A program made the translations under genes and the position numbers. The notes under the pieces were generated by a model. It saw nothing but the letters and a program-made list of their open reading frames with translations. It did not search any database and was not told the DNA's origin. A stretch of 64,000 bases of DNA from Gordonia oryzae (GTDB taxonomy: Bacteria > Actinomycetota > Actinomycetes > Mycobacteriales > Mycobacteriaceae). The stretch lies in contig NZ_RKMH01000010.1 of assembly GCF_003797185.1 (NCBI RefSeq), positions 1-64,000 of the forward strand. The letters run 5' to 3'. This document shows, piece after piece, positions 30,574-41,000 of this stretch (the stretch's first letter is position 1; the number at the start of each line of letters is the position of its first letter).

Positions 30574-30578
30574 CCAAA
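30560..30578 (+). promoter_or_regulatory. IdeR/DtxR-like iron box before the ornithine monooxygenase
   Basis: AAAGGCTAGGCTAACCAAA matches 15 of 19 consensus positions, with a near-perfect core AGGCTAACC. It covers the TAA stop of the exporter gene (30571-30573) and ends about 17 bp before the monooxygenase start. It marks a second iron-regulated promoter for the biosynthetic genes. Confidence 0.75.
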
Positions 30579-30594
30579 TCATAGGTGGGTGATA

Positions 30595-31953
30595 GTGAAG
30601 CCGATGACCACAACTCGCGACGTGGTGGGCGTGGGGTTCGGCCCGGGAAACCTCGGGCTCGCGATCGCCATGAGCGAATACGACGACGCAGACCAGAACT
30701 CTCCACCGCTCGACGCGGTGTTCCTCGAACGTCGCCACACGTTCGGCTGGCACCCCGGCATGCTCCTGCCCGGGACCAACATGCAGATCTCGTTCCTCAA
30801 GGACCTTGTCACCCAACGGAATCCGCGCAGCCGATTCACCTTCGTCAACTATCTGGTGGAGAAGGACAGGCTGACCGGCTTCATCAACCGGCAGACCTTC
30901 ACCCCCGAACGGGTCGAATTCGCCGACTACCTGTCCTGGGTCGCCGACCACGTCGCCGCCGATGTCCGCTACGGCCGCACCGTGATCGGGATCGAACAGG
31001 TCGGTCCCCACGACGCCGACGCCCCGGCGGGAGCACGCTTTCGCGTGGTGACCACACTGGACGACGGCTCGGTCGAGACATACTTCTCGCGCACCGTCGT
31101 CGTCGCGCTCGGCCTGCGAGAACGGTTGCCGGAGTGGGCCGATCGCCCCGAGCTCACCGAGAGCGGCCGGGTCTTCCACAACCACCGCTTCCTCGACCAT
31201 CTCGACGCCCTGCGGGCCGACATCGCCGGATCGGAATTCCTGGTCGTCGGCGGTGGGCAATCGGCCGCCGAGGCCATCGACCACCTCTACACCCGGGGCG
31301 CAGTCGTCACCTCCACCTTCCACGGCTATGGCTTCGCCCCCGCCGACGACAGCCCGTTCGCCAACCAGGTGTTCGACCCCTCCGCGGTGGACGATTTCTA
31401 CGCCGCATCCGAGGATGTCCGTGCCGACCTGCTCAATCGGCATCGCTACACCAATTACTCCTGTGTGGAGCCGCAATTGCTGACCACCCTGCACGATCAC
31501 CACTACCGCGAGTCGGTGACCGGCCAGAACCGACTGCACCTGCGCCGATCGACCGCGGTGACCTCGGCGTCGGTCACCGATCGGGGTCGTGTGCAGGTGG
31601 AGTTGTTCGACCGCATTCATCGCACCCGCGACACCATCACCGTCGATGCCGTCGTCTGCGCCACCGGATTCACCTCACCCGGCGTCGAGGGCATCAGCAC
31701 CATCGGCGACACGTGCGTCGTGGGCCGCGACCACCAGGCGATCGTCGACGGCACCCGCATCGCCGGACTCTTCGTCCAGGGAGCCACCCAGGGCACCCAC
31801 GGTCTCGGGGCCACCCTGCTGTCCAACATCGCCATCCGGGCCGGCGAACTGCGCTCGGCCATCATTTCCGAACTGGCACAGCCGGAACAGGCCGAAGCGG
31901 ATTTGGCGGCGTCGGGACGGAGTGGGCCGCATCGCTCCCATCCGGGCATGTGA
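30595..31953 (+). CDS. L-ornithine N5-monooxygenase (siderophore)
   Basis: A 452-residue flavin-dependent N-hydroxylating monooxygenase of the PvdA/SidA/CchB group that turns L-ornithine into N5-hydroxyornithine with NADPH and oxygen. The FAD motif is VVGVGFGPGNLGLAIA, followed by NMQISFLKDLVTQRNPRSRF, which is typical for this family. The NADPH motif is VVGGGQSAAEAI, and the C-terminal FAD-closing motif is LFVQGATQGTHGLGATLLS. I take GTG 30595 as start because AGGTGG lies six bases before it; GTG 30589 or ATG 30604 are alternatives. Lysine versus ornithine is not certain from motifs alone, but the two hydroxyornithine codes in the next gene favour ornithine. Confidence 0.93.
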   Translation: MKPMTTTRDVVGVGFGPGNLGLAIAMSEYDDADQNSPPLDAVFLERRHTFGWHPGMLLPGTNMQISFLKDLVTQRNPRSRFTFVNYLVEKDRLTGFINRQTFTPERVEFADYLSWVADHVAADVRYGRTVIGIEQVGPHDADAPAGARFRVVTTLDDGSVETYFSRTVVVALGLRERLPEWADRPELTESGRVFHNHRFLDHLDALRADIAGSEFLVVGGGQSAAEAIDHLYTRGAVVTSTFHGYGFAPADDSPFANQVFDPSAVDDFYAASEDVRADLLNRHRYTNYSCVEPQLLTTLHDHHYRESVTGQNRLHLRRSTAVTSASVTDRGRVQVELFDRIHRTRDTITVDAVVCATGFTSPGVEGISTIGDTCVVGRDHQAIVDGTRIAGLFVQGATQGTHGLGATLLSNIAIRAGELRSAIISELAQPEQAEADLAASGRSGPHRSHPGM

Positions 31954-32082
31954 CCTCACCCCACCATCCCGGCTCGATATCACCCGGTCCGACTCCACAG
32001 GGTCCCCACCATCACGGGCCTATCCGCCGGCAGTGCATGAACGTGTCTCTCGCATGCCGCCGGCGCCACAGAGAGGTTGACG

Positions 32083-35000
32083 ATGAGTTCGCTCGGTTCG
32101 AATGTCTTCACCACCATCGCCCCGACAGCTCTACAGGAGATGCGCTCGCGCCTCGGTGACGTGGGAGTGGGAGCCACCGCGGCCACCATCGCACTGGCCA
32201 CCGCCTGGTGGGCCGCGCGCGCCGGCGCCGTCGATGGCGCAACCGCGCCCGTGGGGTCGCTGAGCATCACCGACGGCCGGGGCACGACCACCGAGATCAG
32301 CACGACACCACTGTTCGGATCGAACTCCCCCGGCGAGGTCGGCCTGGTCGATCTGGCCGGCGGGCTGGACACTGTTGCGGCGCTGGACACTGTTGCGGCG
32401 CTGGACACTGTTGCGGCGCTGGACACTGTTGCGGCACCGGGAAATGGCACAGACATCGCCGAGGTCGCAGACATCATCGCCGAGGTGGGATCGGTGCGGG
32501 TCAGCACCCGCCTCGACGGCGACGGGCTCGGCGTGAGCGTCGACGCGCCCGTCGCGTGCGACGACCTCACCGATCTCGTCGGCGATCTCGTCACCCACCC
32601 CGACCGGCGCCTGGACTCCGTGCGGCCCGACACCGCCGAGCAGCGTCTGCGGCGCCAGCGTCGTTGGAATCACACCGATGCCCCGCGGCGACGACCGGAT
32701 GTGGTGGAACTGATCGCCGACCACGTGCGGGCCACACCGGATGCGCCCGCCGTGGTCGACGACCGGCATCGATTGTCGTATCGCGAACTATGGGTCCGCG
32801 CAGCCTCTCTGGCCGACCAACTCGAGGACCGCGGTATCGGTGACGAGGCGCTCGTCGGGATCGCGATGGACCGCGGGGCCGACATGGTGGTGGCCATCGT
32901 GGCCGCGCTGATGACCGGTGGTGCGTTCGTGCCGGTCGACCCCGAGTGGCCCGATGCCCGCCGGCGCGATGTCATCGAGCGCGCGCAGGTACGGGTGCTC
33001 ATCACCCGTCGGTGGACGCCCTTGCCCCACGACGGCGCGGACGACCCGGTGATGATCGAATTCGACTGCGACGCGGCGCTACCCGACCATGCGGTGAATC
33101 CCGTCACGCGACCGATGCGCGGAGCCGGCCTGGCCTATGTCGTATTCACCTCGGGATCGACCGGAAAACCCAAGGGCGCCATGATCCGGCGTGAGGCCAT
33201 CGTCGAACGACTGCTCTGGCAACGCGACGATATCCTCGGGTTCGGCTCGACCGATGCCGCATTGTTCAAGGCGCCGTTGGCCTTCGACATCTCCATCAAC
33301 GAGATCCTGCTGCCGCTGATCAGCGGTGGCCGGGTGGTGGTCGCCCATGCCGGTGGTGAGCGTGATCCGCAGTATCTGCTCGATCTGATCGCCCGCGAGC
33401 ACGTCACCTTCGCCTATCTGGTCTCGTCGATGCTCGACGTGCTGCTCGCACTGGCCGACGGCGGGCCGCTGCTGGACTCGTTACGTCATGTCTGGTGTGG
33501 CGGGGAACTGTTGACACAGGCACTGTTCCGGCGTTTCCGGGAGCAACTGCAGATCCCGATGTGCCACGGATACGGCCCGGCCGAGGCGACGATCGGTGTC
33601 TCCCACGTGATCTATTCCGGCGACGAGGATCGCATGGGCCCGTCCATCGGGTCGGCGAACCCCAACACCGCACTGTATGTCCTCGACGCCGAGTTGCGGC
33701 CCAGTGTGGCCGGCGAGCCCGGCGAACTGTATGCGGCCGGGTTCCTGCTCGGGCGTGGATATGTGGGCCAGGGTGATCTCACCGCGGCTCGCTACGTGGC
33801 CGATCCGTTCGGGTGGCCAGGTGAGCGCATGTACCGCACCGGCGATCTGGCCCGACGCCTCGGCGACGGATCGCTGGAGTTCCTCGGCCGCGCCGACAAT
33901 CAGGTCAAGGTCCGCGGTATGCGCCTCGAACTCGAGGACGTCGAGGCCGGGCTGGCCGAACATCCCGACGTGCGGATGCCCTGTGTGACACTTCAGGACG
34001 GCCGGCTGATCGGCTACGTCGTCTGCCATCAGGACCGCCACCCGAGCGGGTCGGACATCCGGGAGTGGTCGCGGTCGGTGCTGCCCGACTACATGGTGCC
34101 CGCGACGGTGATGGTGCTCGACGCGTTCCCGATGACGGTCAACGGCAAGCTGGATCGGCGCGCGCTGCCCGATCCGGACTTCTCCGAAGCACTCGGCCCG
34201 GAGCCAGATCTCGCGGTCGGCGGCCCTGGTGCAGCGGTGTCGCCGGCGCTGGCCGCGGTAACCGCGGCACTCGCCGGAGCCCTCGGTGTCGACCGGATCG
34301 GCCCGGACACCGACTTCTTCGAGGTCGGCGGGGATTCGTTGCGCGCCATCGGGGTCCTCGGCGCACTGCGCCGAGACGGCTGGAGCGCAACGGTGTCCGA
34401 TGTCTTCGACGCCCGCACGCCGCGCGCATTGGCCACGCGCGTCACGCGCACCGGCCACCAGCCCGACCCCGACGATCGTCCGGACGGCGTCGTCGACGCG
34501 ATGCCGATCATCCGGTGGGCGGACGAGATCGCAGAGCACATCCACGGATTCGTGCAGGCCGTCGAGCTCCGCGCTCCGGACGATCTCGATCAGGCTGCCG
34601 CGCAGTCGATCCTGACCGCAACGGTGCGCACGCACCCGTCACTCGCGGCGACCGTCGTCACCGGGCCACGGCTGCACCTGCGGATACCGCGCGCCGAGGA
34701 GATCGACGTCGTACCCGTGACCGAATTGGATTCGGCCACCACGGATGAGGGTATCGAGTGGCTGACCGGACAGCTCGATCCGGCACACGGCGTGGTGCTG
34801 GCCGCCGGTCTGCGCGTGGCGACCGACGGCACCCGCGGACTTCTCCTCGTCATCCACCACCTGGTGATCGACGGCGTGTCCTGGGACATCCTCACCGACG
34901 ACCTCACGCGCGCAATGGCAGCGCGACGCGAGGGGTCACTCGACGATTCCGGTTCTTCAACAACCGATGTGGCCCCGCCGGTGCACGCCGAGGGCACCTC

Positions 35001-38000
35001 ACTGCGGCGGTGGAGCGAACTACTCGCCGCGGCCGCCCCCGGACTCGAGGCCGGTCGCGCCTACTTCGACAACGTGCTCGCCCACCCCGACTCCCCGCTG
35101 GCCGACGACCCCACGGAGCTGACCGCCCGCGTCGCCGACGAGGTGACGCGGGTGCACGAGTTCGGCGGGCCGGGGGCCGAGGCACTGCTCGGTGAGGTCG
35201 TCACCGGATACGCCGCCACCGCCGAAGCGGTGTTGATGACGGCATTGTCGCTGACGTTGGCCCGGTTCCGATCAGAGCAGCCGCGAGCCGAGCACCGGGG
35301 AGCAGACGCCCACACCCACAGCGTCATCGAACTCGAGGGCCACGGCCGCGAGACCCGCCACATCCCGACCCCGGGTGGCGGCGAGGCCGACCTGAGTCGC
35401 ACCGTCGGCTGGTTCACCACGCTGTATCCGGTGCTCGTCGACCCCGGCGCCGTCGACCTCGACGACCCCGCGGGCGTGAGCCGCGCACTCAAGGCCGTCA
35501 AGGACCAGCTCGCCGTGGTTCCCCACCGCGGAATCGGTTACGGCATCGGACGTTATCTCGGCCCAGAAGCCGATACCGCGCCGGACCGGTCGCCGCAGGT
35601 GCTGTTCAACTATCTGGGCCGGGTCGGGACCCCCGAGGCCAAGGACTTCGCGCCGCTGGGTCCGACGGGCCAACTCGGTGAGCGTCGCGACCCGCGGCAA
35701 CGCCTCCCCCGAGAACTCGAGTTCAACGCCATCACCGAACCCGGCCCCGACGGACCTGTCCTGCGCACAACGATCTCCTGGGCCGCCGGGCGATTCGGCG
35801 ACGACCGGATCGACCGGCTCCTCGACCTGTGGGAGCGTTCACTCCGAGCGGTGTCCGGGATCGCCGCGCTGGCATCGCATTCGGCCGGCGACTTCGCCCT
35901 GACCCCGGGCGGTGAGGTGATCCTCGATCAGGACGAGCTCGACGCCATCGACGGTCCTGGCCTTGTCGACGTGCTGCCGCTTACGCCGCTGCAGCAGGGT
36001 ATGCACTTCCACAGCACCTTCGACGGCGCACAGTCGAGTATGTACGTGGAGCAACAGATCCTGACGCTGCGCGGAACCCTCGACGTCGAGCGGCTGCGGA
36101 CTGCGGCCGCGATGTTGTTGCGGCGCCGCCCGACCCTGGCCGCGGCGTTCCAGACGACACGGTCGGGTCGGGTGTATCAGGTCCTCGACACCGACTGCGC
36201 CGACCGGCTCGAGTTCACCGTGCTCGACGCGGCCACCGGACCGGCGAGCATCGACGAGATCGCCCGGGCCGATCGCGACCGCGGCTTCGATCCCGAGACG
36301 GCACCCCTGATGCGCTACACGGTGATCCCTGACGGTGAGGACCATGTCGTGGTGCAGACGGTGCACCATCTGATCGCCGACGGGTGGTCGGTGCCGATCG
36401 CGTTGCGCGAGTTGTTCGCCGCCTACCGGGATACCGGCTACCGGGATACCGGCTACCGGGATATCGCCGGACGCGACCGCACCGAGGTGCCCGCACACCG
36501 CCTCGATCGCGGTTTCGCCGACTACCTGCGCTGGATCGCCGCCCGCCCCCACGACGCCGACGTGGCGCGCTGGCGCGACGAACTCGACGGTCGGCTCCAT
36601 CCGGTGGTGGTGGCGCCGGGCGCGACGGCATCGCGTGCCCTGTCCGAGTTGGCGCTCGACGCACCGGAACTCGCAACGCTGGCGGCGCGGACCCGCGCGG
36701 CCGGGTTGCGCCTCCCCGATGTCGTGGAGGCCGCATGGGGATTGGCGCTGCGCCGGATGACCGGTGTCGACGATGGCACCGACGTGGTGTTCGGTTCGAC
36801 CGTCTCGGGACGGGACGCACCGGTAGACGGAATCGACGACGCCGTCGGCATGTTCATCAACACCGTGCCCGTCCGCGCGCCGGGCGCGGCGCCCACCCGG
36901 CGCGCCCGCGACCTCGTCGATGGTCTCGCCGCACACCACGACCGGGTCCGCGACTGCCTGCACATCGGCCTGACCGACATCGCCCGCACGGCCGGACGGT
37001 CGGCGGGAGAGCTGTTCGACACCCTCGTGGTGGTGGAGATCGGCACCGGAGCCGATCAGATCGACACCAGCGGACCGGGTCTGGAGATCGTCGGCATCGT
37101 CAACGACGGCGCCCCACATTATCCGCTCACGCTGGTGATCACCCCGGACGCCCCTGCACCGCTGCGAATGATCCACGACGAGTCGGTGATCCCTCGCGCT
37201 CGCGCCGAACGCATCGCCGCGCACCTCGTCACCGCGACCACGATGCTGCTGACCGACTCCACCGTCGCGGAGGTGAGTTCGGCTCTCGACTCCCCCGACG
37301 ATCGCGATGATGCGACGCTCGCGCACGTGTGGAACTCGGCGGTCCGCGCGCACCGCAGCCGTCCGGCGCTCGGCGACCTGCGGGCCCAGTCGGCCCCGGC
37401 CGCCCGCACCTACGGCGAGATCGACGCCGCTGCAACAGCACTCGCCGAGCAGATCCGCGGCGCCCTACCAGCCTCGAGCGCCGGTGACCCACCACCGCGC
37501 GTCGCATTGCTGATCGAGCGCTCGAGCCGCTTCGCCGAGGCCGTCATCGCTGCGGTACTGGCCGGGGTCACCTATGTCCCGCTCGATCCGTACTCGCCGC
37601 AGCAGCGCCTCGACCTCATCGTCGACGACTGCCGGCCCGCCCTGATCGTCGCCTCTCCCGACCATGCGTGGCTCGCGAAGCGTCTCGCCGACGACCACAT
37701 CCAGGTCCTGTGCCCCGATCCCGACCGGCGCGATTCACCCGCCGGGCCGGGCGGTGCACTCCCGCAACCGCATCGCGTCCGCCCCGACGACCCCGCATAC
37801 ATCCTCTACACCTCCGGCTCCACCGGAGTCCCCAAGGGCGTCGTGGTGACGCACCGCAACGTCGTGTCGCTGCTACGCAACGCCGCGAGCCACGTGGTGA
37901 CCGGCCCCGACGACACCTGGTGCGTCGCACACTCCTTCGCTTTCGACTTCTCGGTCTGGGAGCTGTGGGCACCGCTGCGCGCCGGCGCGCTGGCCGTCGT

Positions 38001-41000
38001 GGTCGATCACGCGCTGACCCGCATCCCGGCCGATCTCGCCTGCGCACTGCGCGATGCGCGGATCACCGTGCTCAATCAGACGCCGACGGCCTTCGCCGCG
38101 CTCGACGCGACTGGCGTGACGCTTCCGGATCTGCGGTACCTGATCTTCGGTGGCGAACGTCTCGAGCCGGCGCTGACCGGCCGGTGGCTGGATCGCCACC
38201 CCGATGCGGTGGCGATCAACATGTACGGGATCACCGAAACCACGGTGCACGTCACGGCGCTGGGGATCACCGAAGGGATACGCGAGGACTCGGGCAGCCC
38301 CATCGGCCGTCCACTCGACGGTCTGGTGACGCATGTGCTCGACGAGCAACTCCGTCCGGTGGCGGTGGGCGACACCGGCATCCTGTACGTCTCCGGACCG
38401 CAGGTGTCGGCGGGATACCACCGGCGTCCGGACCTGACCGCCACCCGATTCGTCGCAAACCCGTTCCGTATCAATGCTTTGCGAGCCGGTGGCTACCGTC
38501 TGTACTGCTCCGGTGATGTGGTGCGGGTGCGGGCCGACGGCGGCATGGATTACATCGGGCGGGCCGATCGGCAGGTACAGGTACGCGGCTTCCGGATCGA
38601 GACGGGCGAGGTGGAGGCCGCGTTACGCCGCTCCGGTGTCGCCACCGAGGCCGCGGTCGTGGCCGTCGACACCGCCGACGGCCCGCGCCTGCGTGCTGCG
38701 ATCGTCGCCGACGGCGCACCGGGCTCCGGCGGGGATCACGCGGCTCGCGCGCGGCGTGCGGCCCGCGAGTCCCTTCCGGCGCACATGGTGCCCGACGAGG
38801 TGCTCGTGGTGGATGCCCTCCCGCGCACCGTCAACGGCAAACGCGACGACGACCGGCTGCGGGAACTACTCGCCGCGATCCCCGTCGCCGAGATCCCCGA
38901 GGTGGCAGCACCGGACAGCGGGGATCCCCACGTCCCGGACTCGCGGGTCACCGCCGTGGCGTCGGTGATCGCCGAAGCCCTCGACGTCGACGAGGTCGGC
39001 GGCGATGACGATTTCTTCATGCTCGGCGGCGACTCGATCGTGGCGATCCGGGTGGCCAACCGCCTCGCCGCGCGCGGTGTCAAGGTGACCCCGCGCGATG
39101 TGTTCCTCGGCCGGACCCCGGCACGGATCGCCGAACGCCTCGGCGCCGACGCGGTGGCCGTCATGAGCAGTGCGGCAACCGATTCCGGAGCCGGCGCGGC
39201 ACCCGTGCCGACGCCCATCCTGCTCCGCCAGCACGAGTGGGGATTCCCCGGCGACCTGGTGCAGGCACGGCTGCTCCGGACGCCGCAGGGCGTCACCGCC
39301 GATCAGCTCCGCGCTGCTCTCACCGCCGTCGTCCAGGCGCACCCGATGCTCGGCGCCGTGATCACCGGCACCGAGCCCGAAGCGGCGCTGTCGATCTCGA
39401 TGCCGGATTCCGGTCCGGTGGCGCCGCCGGTGCGGGAGTCGGCGTCGGCCGACCCGGTCGATGCGGTGCCTGAACTGATCGGCGACATCAGCCTCGCCGA
39501 CGGCCGACCGATCGCCGCCGCCCTCCTCGACGCCGGACACGGCGTGGTGCTGCTGGCCCACCATGCGGTGGTCGACAGCGTGTCGTGGATGGTCATCATC
39601 GACGACCTCGAGCAGGCCCTTCGTGGCGGGCGTCCGGTTGCGGAGCCGAGTTCGTATGCCACGTATGCGCAGCAGGTGATGCGCGCGGCCTACAGCCCCG
39701 TCATCACATCGGACCTCGGTCATTGGCGAGACCTGCACACCACCGAGCCTCTGGTCGCGGCAACGGTATTCGACGCAGACCGGATCACCGCCCACACCGT
39801 CGAGGTCGACGGTCCGGAGGTGGCCGTCGTCGTCGACGAGGCCGCGCCCGCGCTCGGCGGGGCGGTCACCGAGGTGATCGTCGCCCTCATGCTTGCGTCG
39901 ATCGCACGTCTGCTCGGCACCGAACCCACCCTGCTCGTCGACGTCGAAGGGCACGGTCGCCCCGATCCGGGTGACCCGGTGCGCGGCGGCGACGCGGCAC
40001 TGGACTGCGGTCGCACCGTCGGATGGTTCACCCAGATCGCTCCGGTGCGGGTGACGGCCCGCGCCGACGCCGCGGTGACTTCCCGCGAACTGACCGCCGC
40101 TCTCGCCGATCGGCCGGACCCGTTGGGCTACATGGCCTTACGCCACGTCCACGCGCGGACGTCACGACTGCTCGCCGAGGGCGGCGCACAGATCCTGGTG
40201 AATTATCTGGGCCGCGGCGAGAGCCGTGAGGTGCTGCCCACCCCGCCGCCGTCCGCCCCGCCGCGCACCCCGTACGCCGTCGAGGCCGACGTCTGGGTCA
40301 GTGGGTCACCACCGCGCCTGGTGGTGCAATTCGCCGTGGCCGAGTCGATCTCGGAGATCGCCGGCCAGGAGATCACCGCCGAAACGATCACCGACGCGGT
40401 GCGGAGCAGCGTCGGTGCGCTGGCCGCCGAGATCGACCGGACGGCCGATCGCGGCCCGGTGCAGGTGCCGCCGACGGTGTTGCAGCGTGGCCTGCTGTTC
40501 CAGTCACAGGTCGCGCCGTCGGGGTCGTATCACGCGCAGACCGCGTTGACCTTCGATCGCGAGATCGACCCGGATCAGCTCGCCGAGGCGTTCGCCGACG
40601 CCGTCGTCGTGCACCCGGCGATGGGCGCGCGATTCGACCTGGCCGCGGCAACACCCACCCAGTACCTACCCGGCCGTGACGAGCGCGTGCTGTTGCCGGT
40701 CGAGATCGTCCACACCGACGGCACCTCGGCCGACGAGCACACCCTGCGGGAACGTGATCGCGCACAGCCGATTCCGCTCGATCGTTCACCCGCAGCCCGT
40801 GCGACCATCGTCCGACGCGCAGGCCACGGAGACACGGTGTTGTTCACCTATCACCTCGCACTGCTCGACGGGTGGTCGAGGGCGCGTTTCCTCACCGAGT
40901 TCCTCGACCGGTTGCACGATCGCGAACAGTCCGCGGTGCGTACCCCACGGCCGGCACGGCCCGGCTTCGCCGAGGTTGCCACACTGCTCGAGGACCGAGA

